64,000 bases of DNA from the NCBI RefSeq assembly GCF_900324485.2, contig NC_046649.1, forward strand, positions 23,992,867 through 24,056,866, written 5' to 3'. Below, in pieces: positions 34,758-48,010 of this stretch. The notes under the pieces are model-generated. The model worked only from the letters and a program-made list of their open reading frames with translations. It was not told the origin of the DNA and ran no database searches. Source of the DNA: Mastacembelus armatus (lineage: Eukaryota > Chordata > Actinopteri > Synbranchiformes > Mastacembelidae). How positions within the stretch are numbered: the first letter of the stretch is position 1; the number at the start of each line of letters is the position of its first letter. Position numbers and translations under genes: made by a program.

Positions 34758-36468
34758 TGGTGCAGCTGAATGTGTCAGCTGAGGTGAACCAGTCCAGATT
34801 ATGAACCAGTTTCATGTTTCAGCTCCATCATGTGTTTCTCTAATGTTCAGATCAACACGACTGTCTCTGCTTTTCTTCTCTTTATTGTCCAGACTGAAAC
34901 ATCTCAACAACTATTTCAGCTGCTTCACACGTTCATGTTCCCTTCAGGATGAACCGTAATAACTTTGCTGACCCTCGGACTTTTCATCCAGCGCCACCAT
35001 CAGGTCGACATTTGAATGTGTCCAACACTTTGGTTTATCAACAAATACCTGCACCACCAATGACATTCACATCACCGTTTGTTGTTAAGTGTTTTTAGGA
35101 GAAATGTGCATGTTAGCAAGTGTTAGCATGCTAACACGCTAAACTAAGAACTCATTGAAAATGACACTGACATTTGTATTGATGCTAATTATTTAAAATC
35201 CAGCTCCACATAAACCTCATCAACAGAAACATGAAATAAATGTGTCGTGTTGTTGATGGTGAATATTACAGATTTGATCCTTTGGTGAATCTCACTGTCA
35301 CTGACTTCAGGTCAAACAAGGACTGAGCAGCAATAAAATAAGGGAACTGAGGGAACTAGCCAAGTTGTTTCTGTGACCAAACCAAACTTTGCCATAGGAC
35401 TGTAAAATCATAAAACACTAATTTAATATGACTGACTAATATGACACTGCAAAACAAAGATGGCTGCCCTGACAGCTCCCAGAGGTGAAGTCGTAAGTCA
35501 ATGGCCCCCTGGTGGCTGGTTGCAGTCACTGTCTGTCCTGACCGCTGTTTGTTTTACCTTTGTCGTTAGTGTATTGATTAGGTTCAGCTGTGTCTTGTTA
35601 GTGTGTCTTGTATAGTATTTCAGTCTCAGTCATTCTGCCTTTAGTTGTTTGGTCAGTGTGTTGTCTGTTGTGTTTTGGTTTTCCACCTCTACGTAGATCC
35701 TGGACTTTATTGTCTTCAGTCTTGGTCAATGTTGTCCTCACTGGACTTTAATAAATTGAACGTCCCCAGACTGTCTTGTCTCGGCTCTTGGGTTCTTTGT
35801 CTGCATTTGGGTCCTCACCTGGTGGTTTCCTGACAGCTCCTCACTGGTTTCACATGAAAATGAATGCACTCTGATCAGAGCGTCCATATGAACCGTATGA
35901 ACGAGGACATGAAGTGGCCTGACAGTTTCTGCAGACTGACAGGAGGAGACACAGAAACTCAGAGTTTCTTGGAGAAAAGCTGCCAAAGACCAGGTTAGTT
36001 TCCCAGAGTCATTTACTGGGACTTTCAGTGATCTCTGTTCCTGGACCAGAAAGGTTTCCCTCAGCTCAGGGTCAAACTCTGGTCTAAGTTTTCACTAAAC
36101 CTGCTTTCTGGAAGACCCCAACACATTGTTGTGTTCATGACAATGACTTGTTAACATTTATTAAAATCTGCTAAATGATTCAAACCAGGTGCTGCAGTGT
36201 TTTCAGTTAGTCTTGGAATATGGACAATAAACCTCAGACATTGTCCTGAAGTTCAGACACTCATGAAACATCAGTTTCATCATCTTGGATCAGTTGTAGT
36301 TCTGCATGTTGATTATTTTAATTGTATGAAGTAAAGATGAGTTTAAAAGGAAGATGATATTTTGTCATCAGAATCATTATGACTGTGGCTGAGATGGAGG
36401 TGAAACATGTGACCCTGGGCTGTGGTTTACTGCTCTCTTCCTGTCACAAACACTGTTTGACATCTGTT
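34758..36468. other. V5-J3 spacer, reference form
   Basis: The shortest V-J spacer and the best empty-site reference for the transposons in other cassettes. It contains the GCATGC palindrome near 35130, the LTR-like block (35533-35836) and the uninterrupted AAGTAAAGAT-type site near 36330. No gene seen. Confidence 0.6.
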
Positions 36469-36506
36469 GGTTTTTGTTCAAGCTGCAGGGATCATTTCTC
36501 ACTGTG
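36469..36506 (-). promoter_or_regulatory. V5 recombination signal (23-type)
   Basis: Heptamer CACAGTG (36506-36500), 22-base spacer and nonamer ACAAAAACC. Confidence 0.92.
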
Positions 36507-36960
36507 GGAGCTTAACTTCCAACAGGAGCAGTAATAGGTGGCTGCATGAGAGGGTTTAACGTTCTGAATCTGCAGCTCACAGCTGTTCTGTTTCTTCACA
36601 GCTGAGAAATCATCTTCCTGAGGATGGTTGAAGCCTTTAGCTATGGCACCATCACTCTTGTCAATATACAGAATCAGTGTGAATGTTTCTGTTTCTTTCT
36701 TCTGGTACCAGAAAACATAATCATAGTCACACTGGTCAGTTCCTGCACAGCTGAATGAGACAGTTTGACCAGCTCTCCTGGTCAGAGATAACTGGTCCTG
36801 GATCAGCTCTGCTGTCATGACAACCAGCGCTGTAGAGAAACAGACAGATGAAGGTCAGTGTGACAGTATTTGTTACAGATGGAGTTTGTTGGTTCCTGAT
36901 TGGCTGGAAACACTCACCTGAACACAGACAGCACAGAGCAGCAGCTGGGAGGAAAAGCAT
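36507..36960 (-). CDS. TRGV: T-cell receptor gamma variable gene V5
   Basis: Leader exon 36960-36918 and V exon 36829-36507, 122 residues, intact. CDR1 reads GTDQCDYDYVF, CDR2 YIDKSDGAIAKGF, and CDR3 starts CSCWKLSS. All six conserved cysteines are present. The in-frame upstream ATG lies further out (37053) than in the neighbours, which argues that the longer leader is only a 5'UTR reading frame. This V sits in the most complete cassette, with J3 and C4 about 1.8 and 3.9 kb downstream. Confidence 0.9.
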
Positions 36961-38623
36961 TTTGTGCAGTGGTGTTTCCTCTGGTGAACCTGGGGAGAAG
37001 TGGCGCTCTGATGCAGCTGAGGCCAAACAAGGACGAGCTGTGAGATCAGACAAGGACCACGTGGTTTCTAGCGGGTCCTCAGACCTCCCATCAGCCCCTG
37101 GGGCCCACAGATGAGGCTGCAGCTGCTGATTGACAGCTCAGCTCTCAGTGGTGTGGTTTTCTGTTGAGTCTGAGGTTTTAAAGGAGAAAGAAAAATGACA
37201 AACTGTTGAGTGTAACAGTGAAAATGATCATGTCATGGCAGGAAAACTAAAGAATTAAAAGTCCATTATTTCCACGTCTTTTCTAAATGATTCTTTCCCA
37301 CATACTTTTCTGTTTTATTGATCTTGTTCAGGGAAAAGTTTCTGCATCTTGATTTGAATCTAATGGAAAATAAAAAATCTGGGTCATAAAGATGCAGAAA
37401 TACAAAAGACATTCATGTCCCCACAGACACATTGAGGTTGGTGGTGAGTTTAGTAACACACACTGTGTCACACACTGATCTAGTGGGGTGCCAGTCAGCA
37501 TAGGTGTTAGATCCAGGTCTGGGAGGAGATCCCCCAGGACGCCATCAGCCACAGTGAAAATGATCATTTCATGTTGAACTGCTGTGATGAAAATAAACAC
37601 CTCTGTAAAGTTGTGTTGGGGCTGAGCAGGGGCCACAGCTGCCTTTGCTCTGGGGCCCTAAAGGGGGCTGTGGCCCTCCTGTCAGTCATTTGTGTCCTTA
37701 GTCATTTTCTAAATTAAACTCAATCGTATCATGTTTAACATCTGCTAAAGTTTTATTTTCAGTATAAATGATGTTTTTCCTCACAGCAGTAATTTTTAAG
37801 CAGCTTGTAAATAGCGTCCTAGTATATATATAAATTTAAACAGACTTTCAGTTGCTAGTAAATCACTCATACTGTATATGTGACTTAATATACATTTGAA
37901 ATATGGTGTAAATTAATTGATACTGTATAAAAATGTTATTTACCTTTCCATGGTGTTTTATTCATGTGTGTAAACAACAGTGTCGTCAGCGTAGAGTTTG
38001 ACATCAACACTGACACAGTTGTAAAATATGGTAAATGTGCTAAATAACAAACACAACATGGATCCTTCTGACAACACCCACACTTACTGGACTATATATC
38101 ACAGATTCATGTTCCTAATCATTTTTTTGTTCTTTGCATTTTATTAAAAATATTTTTAGAAATATTTCTGAACAAAGTGAATTCACTGACACAGTTGAAT
38201 CCATTTCTATTTTCTTCCTCTAAAATCAAACTTAAAGCCAAAACACAAATATGTTTATTTCACACAGACACTGATTTGTCAGTTTATTGAGAATGTTACA
38301 TTGAAAGAATTTGATAAACCTGCCACTCTCTGCATAATGTATGAAGAAGAAACACAATAACAGCAAAAATAATACAAACAGTAAAATATTTGCCACACAC
38401 CTGATAATTAAGCTTCACTTTCAGTTCAGTTCACAATTAAAAGCAGGAAAGAAGAAAAGCTTCAAAATCATTTTTGCAATGACTGTATCAAACATGTGCA
38501 TATAGAGAAACATTGTCCAAAGCAACACAACATGATATAAGTGACATTTGTGAAAAGTGCTGAAAGTGATGAATGAGATGAAGGGATGAGATGTGATGGT
38601 GAGAAAAGGCGAGCAGAAAACAG

Positions 38624-39676
38624 TCAGTCAGCATGTGAGCAGCAGGTGGACGGTCCCTTGTTTCTGAGGCTCATCAGCAGAGAGAGTCCACAGCAGTACA
38701 GCAGACTCTTCACTATCAGCACTGTGTACAGCAGACAGAGCAGCTTCACCCTGCACTCAGACTGGACAGGATCCAGAGGATCCAGAGGAACCACTGCAAC
38801 AGAAAAGGATTCAAACAGACACAGGTTATTATGAGTTTGATGCTGGACTCATACATTGTGTTTGTGCAGCCACTTGGGGGCAGAAGAACTCCACACCAAG
38901 TGAACAAACTCCTGTCTGCCCTTTGACTTCACACACAGTCATTAGATTCATTCTGAATGTAGAAAGATGAATCAGTGGAGCTTTGAGATCTAGTCCCTAA
39001 AGTTGTTGTAGCAGCCTCAAAGGCCCAGGTTTAGTGTCGTCTATATTAGTATATGTGTCGGTGCTTCGATGCTGAGCAGAAAGTCAACAGACTGATATGC
39101 AGCCCTAACTGCAGCACAACATTGGAGCTGTCCATGCAGAGAGGCAGCAGCTGCTCTTACAGTCAGCTTGCTGCACAGCTGGCAGGTCTGCTGGCTCTCT
39201 CTCTGGAGGACAGGAGGCTGCTGGAGCTGGAACCTCTGAAACAGAAAAGGAGTCCAATGTTTGGAGCTGCAGTGACAAATGTCAGTCCTCTGCTGCTCTG
39301 CTCTGTTTGACAGCGTCTCCACATGAAGCTGAATCACTGCTGAACACAGTCACCAAGCCTTCATTACCTTGTTCTGTTTGGGCCTCCACTCTGCCCCCCT
39401 CGTGCTCCACGTAGCAGCGGTATTTATACGTGCTGTTCTCTGGCTGATGGACCAGCAGGATGGCGGCGGTGCGTCCTGACTCCCTGAGCTCCAGCTGCTC
39501 TCTCCCAGCAGAGGGCAGCTCCTCCAGCTGGCCGTTCTCCTTCTGTCTTTTCCAGGAGAACCGGACCAGAGGAGGAAACATGGCTGAGGCCAGACACAGC
39601 AGGGAGCTGTTCCCCTCCAGGTGGGCTCTGGATGCTGCTGGGTACACGCTCACCACAGGCTTCACTACCTGCTCAT
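38624..39676 (-). CDS. TRGC: T-cell receptor gamma constant gene C5
   Basis: Exon 1 39676-39368, exon 2 39235-39161, exon 3 38793 to the stop at 38626-38624. Intact. With C6 it forms a subtype: EGNSSLLC adds a second N-glycosylation site near the first cysteine, and LVRFSWK has Arg where C1 to C4 have Gln. The loop reads LPSAGREQ, unique to this copy. Candidate polyadenylation signal at 38288-38283. The region 36961-38280 is V5 promoter and cassette flank, with a deletion near 37483 compared with the other flanks. Confidence 0.88.
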
Positions 39677-39901
39677 CTGAAGTTTGACAGCAGCAACAGC
39701 AGCAAAAACAAAGATGGCAGCAATATTTCAACTCTGTCCATTTCTATTTAACGTCTAAATATCAGAAGATGAGAATATATGTATCAGCACAATATTATAT
39801 CAATATATCTGCAATAGTTTAAATCACATATTTGACTGTTTTTAAAATCCACTGACAGTCAGAAGATTAACAGCATGAACAGATATTTCCTGATATAAAT
39901 A

Positions 39902-40299
39902 CAGTCGACCCCGTGAAGTCGCGGTTCAGAGTTCACTGTCTCCATCGTTCATGGATTTTTCCTTAGAACCTAACTAACAGTTGTTTGCAGAAATCACAAA
40001 TATCCTCCACAGTTTTTTATGGCCTTTTTTGTGGCAACATATAATTTTTCATGCATTTTAGAGCAAAATTATTAAGCAGAATATAATTTACTAATTTTTG
40101 TCACTGATTTTTTTACTAATAATGTATTAAGCTGAGTTTGAGAATAAATTAAAGTGTTTTGGGAGCATGTCTGGGGACATATTTAGGGTTTAGACATTTA
40201 TAGGCATTTTTTTTTTTTGACCACATCCAAAATTCACAGTTTTTCACAATTCTCAGATGCTTTAGGAATGTAACCCCTGTGAATTTCGAGGGTTTACTG
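39902..40299. mobile_element. Tigger/pogo-like MITE in the J4-C5 intron
   Basis: Same element and site as at 3878, both ends present. The rest of the intron is AT-rich, with the conserved block next to J near 41235-41400. Confidence 0.6.
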
Positions 40300-41686
40300 T
40301 CGTATTAAAGAATTTATTCCTAACAAAAATACAAACACATTTTTCTACAATAGATTTGGTTTGACTAAACTGGTGTCAACATGTTTTTATATTTTCTTTT
40401 CTACACAGCTTTAATTTCTCTGTATAAACCTCAGTTACAAAATGTTTTATATTTACACTAAATTCCATTTTGTACTAAATATAATAAAATCTCAACTTAG
40501 TGTTTTTTACCATCATTAAAATCTGAATAAACTCTACATTATAGTAAAGTCATGGTGTAGTTCAATAAATATTAGAAAGTCTGTATTGGACAGTTATAAC
40601 TGGAAAACATATGTAATTAAGACAATATGTATATTTTGTCTGCAAGTTGTTTGGATATTGAACCTGCTGCTTTGTTCAGGCAGGTATATATATATAGTTT
40701 TTATACTGTAATTTCCTTTGCATTTTATTTAATCATTTATTTTTGTAGTTTTCTCCTTTTTGCTCTGCACTTCAGGAAACAGTCGTTAGAGTTAAAGCTC
40801 AATACAATTAAATTTAGTCTTGATTTAAAATATTTTCCCTCATTATTAAAGTATTTTCCACATTTTCACTCTTCCATAAATTGAGGTTCATTCATCAGAT
40901 ATACATGATTAACCTTTTATAAAATATTTAAATTGTAAAACAGAATCATATATATGAGTGTTATACTGTATAACTAATACACAATGTATTATATACACAT
41001 TACGTTTATTAATAATGTTAATTACTAAACCTTTTAATGTTCATCACACAGATATGTGTGTTATTATACACAATACTGATTTTTCCTTTAGATTAATATT
41101 TTTTCTTACTAAATCAATATTTACAATGTAAAATAAGAAAATTTGTAAATTTTTTAAAGATGTTAATTCCAAGACTATATTGAAGTATAATTTTCTTCAT
41201 AGTAAAATAACATTTAAATACTGTAAAGACTGAGAGTGAATGTGAAGAATCCTGCTCATCACTGAAATTCACTTTGATTAATTCCAGATTTTGTTCAAAA
41301 AGTCAACTGAGCAGGAAAATCCTCCACAATCATTCATGTGGAATTTCATTTCTTTCAGGAGAGAGAAGAGAGAAAAGAAAAACAGTGTGAGCCTTCATTA
41401 AACAGCAGCTGATGAGAATCCACAGCCCAGTTCCAATAGAAAACTTTCTGGACTCTTAAAACTCTTTGAGCTCCTGCAGAAATCAAGAATTCCTTCTGGT
41501 GTGCACTGACATTTAAACATCTGTTCACATGTTGTTGAACTTTTTCATTTAAGAACGGCTGCAGAAGGAACTCTGGACTAATGATGGAAAACTAACATGG
41601 AAAGTCTGAAGCAGCAGAAACTGACTTTAAACACATTTTACACTTCACAATAAAACAACTGAAGGGAAAGAAAAGTTTGTTCTTAC

Positions 41687-41741
41687 CTGTTACAACCAGT
41701 TTAGTCCCAGAGCCAAAGATGAAGTAGTACCTATATCCCCC
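41687..41741 (-). CDS. TRGJ: T-cell receptor gamma joining segment J4
   Basis: A 55-base J reading GGYRYYFIFGSGTKLVVT, the longest J here and rich in tyrosine at its 5' end. Canonical FGSG, GTAAG donor at 41686, in phase with C5. Confidence 0.9.
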
Positions 41742-41769
41742 CACAGTGAGAGAGAGTGCAACAAAAACC
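41742..41769 (-). promoter_or_regulatory. J4 recombination signal (12-type)
   Basis: Nonamer GGTTTTTGT (41769-41761), 12-base spacer and heptamer CACTGTG (41748-41742). Confidence 0.92.
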
Positions 41770-43467
41770 TGGTGCAGCTGAATGTGTCAGCTGAGGTGAA
41801 CCAGTCCAGATTATGAACCAGTTTCATGTTTCAGCTCCATCATGTGTTTCTCTAATGTTCAGATCAACACGACTGTCTCTGCTTTTCTTCTCTTTATTGT
41901 CCAGACTGAAACATCTCAACAACTATTTCAGCTGCTTCACACGTTCCCCTCAGGATGAACCGTAATAACTTTGCTGACCCTCGGACTTTTCATCCAGCGC
42001 CACCATCAGGTCGACATTTGAATGTGTCCAACACTTTGGTTTATCAACAAATACCTGCAGCACCAATGACATTCACATCACCTTTTGTTGTTACGTGTCT
42101 TTTGGAGAAATGTGCATGTTAGCAAGTGTTAGCATGCTAACACGCTAAACTAAGAACTCATTGAAAACGACACTGACATTTGTATTGATGCTAATTATTT
42201 AAAATCCAGCTCCACATAAACCTCATCAACAGAAACATGAAATAAATGTGTCGTGTTGTTGATGGTGAATATTACAGATTTGATCCTTTGGTGAATCTCA
42301 CTGTCACTGACTTCAGGTCAAACAAGGACTGAGCAGCAATAAAATGTGGGAACTGAGGGAACTAGCCAAGTTGTTTCTGTGACCAAACCAAACTTTGCCA
42401 TAGGACTGTAAAATCATAAAACACTAATTTAATATGATTGACTAATATGACACTGCAAAACAAAGATGGCCACCCTGACAGCTCCCAGAGGTGAAGTCGT
42501 AAGTCGATGGCCCCCTGGTGGCTGGTTGCAGTCACTGTCTGTCCTGACCGCTGTCTGTTTTACCTTTGTCGTTAGTGTATTGATTAGGTTCAGCTGTGTC
42601 TTGTTAGTGTGTCTTGTATAGCATTTCAGTCTCAGTCATTCTGCCTTTAGTTGTTGGTTCAGTGTGTTGTGTTTTGCTTTTCCACCTGTACGTGGATCCT
42701 GAACTTTATTGTCTTCAGTCCTGGTCAGTGTTGTCTTCACTGGACTTTAACAAATTCAGCATCACCAGACTGTCTTGTCTCGGCTCTTGGGTTCTTTCTC
42801 TGCATTTGGGTCCTCACCTGGTGGTTTCCTGACAGCTCCTCACTGGTTTCACATGAAAATGAATGCACTCTGATCAGAGCGTCCATATGAACCGTATGAA
42901 CGAGGACATGAAGTGGCCTGACAGTTTCTGCAGACTGACAGGAGGAGACACAGAAACTCAGAGTTTCTTGGAGAAAAGCTGCCAGAGAGCAGGTTAGTTT
43001 CCCAGAGTCACTTACTGGGACTTTCAGTGATCTCTGTTCCTGGACCAGAAAAGTTTCCCTCAGCTCAGGGTTAAACTCTGGTCTAAGTTCTCACTAAACC
43101 TGCTTTCTGGAAGACCCCAACACATTGTTGTGTTCATGACAATGACTTGTTAACATTTATTAAAATCTGCTAAATGATTCAAACCAGGTGCTGCAGTGTT
43201 TTCAGTTGGTCTTGGAATATGGACAATAAACCTCAGACATTGTCCTGAAGTTCAGACACTCATGAAACATCAGTTTCATCATATTGGATCAGTTGTAGTT
43301 CTGCATGTTGATTATTTTAATTGTATTAAGTAAAGATGAGTTTAAAAGGAAGATGATATTTTGTCATCAGAATCATTATGACTGTGGCTGAGATGGAGGT
43401 GAAACATGTGACCCTGGGCTGTGGTTTACTGCTCTCTTCCTGTCACAAACACTGTTTGACATCTGTT

Positions 43468-43505
43468 GGTTTTTGTTCAGGCTGCAGGGATCATTTCTCA
43501 CTGTG
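43468..43505 (-). promoter_or_regulatory. V6 recombination signal (23-type)
   Basis: Heptamer CACAGTG (43505-43499), 22-base spacer and nonamer ACAAAAACC. Confidence 0.92.
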
Positions 43506-43959
43506 GGAGTCAGACTTCACACAGGAGCAGTAGTAGGTGGCTGCATGAGAGGGTTTAACTTTCTGAATCTGCAGCTCACAGCCGTTCTGTTTCTTCACAG
43601 CTGAGAAATCATCTTTCTGAGGATGGTTGTAGCCTGAATAAATTTGACGATTACTTTTATCAAAACGTAAAATCACTGTAAATGTTTCTGTGTCTTTCTT
43701 CTGGTACCAGTAAACATAACTATTGTCACACTGGTCAGTTCCTGCACAGCTGAATGAGACAGTTTGACCAGCTCTCCTGGTCAGAGATAACTGGTCCTGG
43801 ATCAGCTCTGCTGCCATGACAACCAGCGCTGTAGAGAAACAGACAGATGAAGGTCAGTGTGACAGTGTTTGTTACAGGTGGAGTTTGTTGGCTCCTGATT
43901 GGCTGGAAACACTCACCTGAACACAGACAGCACAGAGCAGCAGCTGGGAGGAAAAGCAT
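43506..43959 (-). CDS. TRGV: T-cell receptor gamma variable gene V6
   Basis: Leader exon 43959-43917 and V exon 43828-43506, 122 residues, intact. CDR1 reads GTDQCDNSYVY and CDR2 RFDKSNRQIYSG, the most distinct CDR2 after V1. CDR3 starts CSCVKSDS, with Val in place of Trp. J4 and C5 follow about 1.7 and 3.8 kb downstream. V7 lies upstream without an intervening J or C, so both V genes can feed J4. Confidence 0.9.
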
Positions 43960-44771
43960 TTTGTGCAGTGGTGTTTCCTCTGGTGAACCTGGGGAGAAGT
44001 GGCACTTTGATGCAGCTGAGGCCAAACAAGGACGAGCTGTGAGATCAGACGAGGACCACGTGGTCTCTAGCGGGTCCTCAGAACTCCCATCAGCCCCTGG
44101 GGCTCACAGATGAGGCTGCAGCTGTTGATTGACAGCTCAGCTCTCAGTGGTGTGGTTTTCTGTTGAGTCTGAGGTTTTAAAGGAGAAAGAAAAATGACAA
44201 ACTGTTGAGTTTAACAGTGAAAATGATCATTTCATGGCAGGAAAACTAAAGAATTAAAAGTCCATTATTTCCACGTCTTTTCTAAATGATTCTTTCCCAC
44301 ATACTTTTCTGTTTCATTGAACTTGTTCAGGGAAAAGTTTCTGCATCTTGATTTGAATCTGATGGCAAATAAAAAATCTGGGCCACGAAGATGCAGAAAT
44401 ACAAAAGACATTCATGTCCCCACAGACACATTGAGGTTGGTGGTGAGTTTAGTAAAACACACTGTGTCACACACTGATCTAGAGAAGTTAACCTGAACTG
44501 TCCAACCAGGACAGATATCGAAGCATAATCATTTCTGAAGTCTGTGAAAAAAGCATCACTCACCTGCAGGATTGTTGATATTGTTGTTGTTACTGTGTAT
44601 AGTTATTTATTGCTGTTTATTAAAGTGTCAGCATGTGTTCAAAGTGCCTGGTCTCAGATCGGGTTTTGTACTTGTTCCCCCACTCCTACTGAACCTAGAA
44701 CTGGGCCTGTAGTTCAGTCAGTGTATGTTGCGCGGTACAAGTGGGGTACAAGTCAGCATAGGTGTTAGATC

Positions 44772-47074
44772 AGAATCAGAATCAGATTGAGCTTTATTGC
44801 CAAGTGTGTGCACACACACACAAGGAATTTGTTTAGGTACAGGGAGGGGTACTCCAGCGCAAACAGACATAAATACAAATGCTACAAAGGATCAAACAGT
44901 AAACATAAATGCTACAGAAACAAATGCTACATAAAACTAAAGAAAAATGCACAGATAACCTGAAGACAGAATGTAAGGGGAACTAATTGGTGTGCAAAGA
45001 GCAAGAAGGTGCCAGTGACATAGTGCAGGTGGTAGGAGGGAATGGTGGAGAGCTATGAGTTTAAGAGTTGGATGGCCTGAGGGAGAGTTTAATCTGGAGG
45101 AGTGATGGGATGATGGTGTTGAACACCGAGCTGAAGTCCACAAACAGAATCCTTACATAAGTCCCTGGTTTGTCCAGATGTTGCAGGATGTAGTGCAACC
45201 CCATATTTGACTGCATCGTCCATGGACCGATTGGATCGGTAGGCAAACTGCAGAGGGTCCAGGGAGGGTCCAGTGATGTTCTTCAGGTGGGCCAACACCA
45301 GTCTTTCAAAGGACTTCATGACCACAGATGTCAGAGCCACTGGTCTGTAGTCATTGAGTCCTGTGATTTCTGGCTTCTTGGGGATGGGAATGATGGTGGA
45401 GCGTTTGAAGCATGCAGGGACTTCACACAGCTCCAGTGATCTGTTGAAGATCAGAGAGAAGATGGGAGCCAGCTGGTCAGCACAGGTTCTGAGGCATGTT
45501 GATGAAACCCCATCTGGTCCTGGTGCTTTCCTTCTCTTCTGCTTCCTGAAGAGCTGACACACATCGTCCACACTGGTCTGAAGTATAGGAGCGGGGGAGA
45601 GGGGGTTAATGGTTAGAGGTGTTAATGGTGTTAAAGGTTGCTCTGGAGGACAATCAGAGCGGGTGGGGGGTGATTCAAATCTGCAATAAAACTCGTTCAG
45701 ATCGTTCACCAGCGTTTGATTGCCTATTGAGGAGGGGGATGGAGTCCTATAGTTGGTTATTGTCCTCAGTCGTTAGCTGTAAACTGGTTTTCCAGCTTTT
45801 TGGAGTCTCTTAGCTGCTCTGATCTCCTTATTCAGTGTGTTCCTGGCCTGATTGTACAAGACACATCTCCACTTCTGTAGGTATCTCCTTTGGCTTGACG
45901 AAGCTGTCTGAGTTTTCCAGAGAACCATGGTTTGTCGTTGTCGTATGTTAAGAAGGTCCGGGTGGGAATGCACATGTCCTCACAGAAACTGATGTAAGAT
46001 GTAACAGAGTCTGTGAGTTCATCCAGGTTTGTGGCAGCAGCTTCAAAAACACTCCAGTCAGTGCATTCAAAGCAGGCTTGTAGCTCCTGCTCGGTTTCTC
46101 TGGTCCATCTCTTGACAGTTCTCACTACAGGCTTTGCAGATTTGAGCTTTTGCCTGTATGTTGGTATGAGGTGGACCAGACAGTGGTCAGAGAGTCCTAA
46201 AGCTGCTCTGGGGACGGCGTGATATACATCCTTTATGGTGGTGTAGCAGTGGTCCAGAATATTCCCCTCTCTGGTGGGGCACTTGATGTGCTGCTTGAAT
46301 TTGGACAGTTCGTGGCTCAAGTGTGCTTTATTAAAATCTCCGAGGATGATAAAGACAGAGTCCGGGTGCTGCTGCTCCGTGTTTGCGATCTCCTCAGCCA
46401 GCTGATGCAGGAATGTAAACACTGACCAGAACGCACGAGAAAAAAGTCCCGCGGCGAGTAGAAAGGTTTACAGTTAATGAAAAGCGCTTCCAGGTCAGGA
46501 CAGCAGATCTTCTTCAACACTGTTACATCTGTACACCACCTCTCATTGATGTAAAAGCATGTCCCACCACGGCGCGATTTCCCCGTTGCGTCTGAGTTGC
46601 GGTCCGCTCTGATCAGCTGGAATCCGGGCAGATGGAGCGCGCTGTCCGGTATGGCTCCATTAAGCCAGGTCTCCGTGAAACACAGAGCAGCAGAGTTCGA
46701 AAAGTCCTTGTTTATCCGGGTAAGCAGATGTATTTCGTCCATCTTGTTGGGTAGAGAGCGGAGGTTCGCCAGATGTATGCTGGGCAGCGCTGTCCTGAGG
46801 CCGCGCTGACGAAGTTTCACCAGCGCACCAGCGCGTTTTCGTTTTCTGGGAAGCGCAGCCGCTCCGCCACTTAAACGCTCCACAAAACGTCCGAGTGTAC
46901 AAAATTTGGAGGAAAATATCTTGGCAGTGCTGCCGAAGGCTTAGCAGTTCAGTCCGAGTGAAACTTAATAAGTTACAGAAACAAAGTACAGGACAAACTA
47001 ACAAAAATAACAAAGTAACTGGAGAGCTCCAGACCGAGGGAGCCGTCCGCGGCGCCATCTTGAGTTGGTATATA
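44772..47074 (-). mobile_element. LINE copy C with target duplication
   Basis: The best preserved end-to-end copy of the LINE family seen at 7341. It is flanked by TAGATC at 44766-44771 and 47075-47080, and the uninserted site in other cassettes reads with a single copy. The 5' end has AAGATGGCGCCGCGG and the start of the main reading frame (MAPRTAPSVWSS). The endonuclease domain (46883-46317) has FTETWLNGAIPDS, followed by SDHCLVHLIPTYR (near 46180) and an RT piece (45709-45089) with APGPDGVSS and [19 protein letters not shown]. The FADD half of RT is missing by an internal deletion near 45080, and several frame changes are present, so it is inactive. Confidence 0.85.
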
Positions 47075-47080
47075 TAGATC

Positions 47081-47972
47081 CAGGTCTGGGAGGAGATCCC
47101 CCGGGACACCATGAGCCGACCCATCAGGAGCATGTCCAAATGTTGTTGGGAGTGCATCCACACTTAGTCACATTATGAGTTTCTGTGATGAAACTGACAC
47201 AAGTTGGATCTTCAGTGAGATTTTGAAAACAGCCTCTGTTGTTATGTCGTTTTGTTCTGAACTAATTATACAACATACACTAGTAAAGATTTTCACCATG
47301 AGTAGTTTGTTGATGTGGAGCCACCATTTCATTGAAGTGTTCCCTTCATTTTTCTGAGCAGTAAAGTTGATGAAGCGTCAGTGTTGGACTCTGGGAATGA
47401 GAACGGGCTCCTGCTGCTGTCGGACTTTATTCAGGAAACATTAGAGACCAACCAGTGATGTGGTCGTTTAGTTTACTGGACTTGGTTTAATGAAGAGACT
47501 GGAAACAAAGATGGCCGCCCTGACAGCTCCCAGAGGTGACGTCCCTGTAAGTCGATCGACCTGGTGGCTGGTTGCAGTATAGGCCATAAACCCCGCCCCC
47601 TCCATTTTAGCAGACGGGACATGAGCCAAACTAAAAACTCAAAGTGCAAATCAAACACATTTTTCCTAAAGCTGATTTCTGTCATATTAGGTCGATGTTA
47701 TCACACTGATTTGTGAACAAGTGTCATTTTTCTGATCAGTTTGTTTTCAATAAATTATAACAACAGGTGGATTTCAGGTGATTGACAGCTGTGATTGGCG
47801 GTCTGATGGCTCCACCTCTGGTCAGTACTGGTCAGAATCTGGTTGGAAAATGTGTCACAAAAACAAGATGGCAGCTGCTGCGTTCACAATATTTTGTTCA
47901 CAGCCCAGGCATGTGACCCTGGGCTGTGGTTTACTGCTCTCTTCCTGTCACAAACACTGTTTGACATCTGTT
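47081..47972. other. Spacer 3' of V7, remnant of a lost J-C unit
   Basis: The bases 47081-47165 continue the normal flank of V6 and end in a fragment that looks like another LINE tail. From about 47505 the sequence matches the J-side spacer (GATGGCCGCCCTGACAGCTC) and then the block shared with V4 (47575-47890). No J or C is present between V7 and V6. Nothing was recognised in 47170-47500. Confidence 0.5.
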
Positions 47973-48010
47973 GGTTTTTGTTCAGGCTGCAGGGATCATT
48001 TCTCACTGTG
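47973..48010 (-). promoter_or_regulatory. V7 recombination signal (23-type)
   Basis: Heptamer CACAGTG (48010-48004), 22-base spacer and nonamer ACAAAAACC. Confidence 0.92.
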
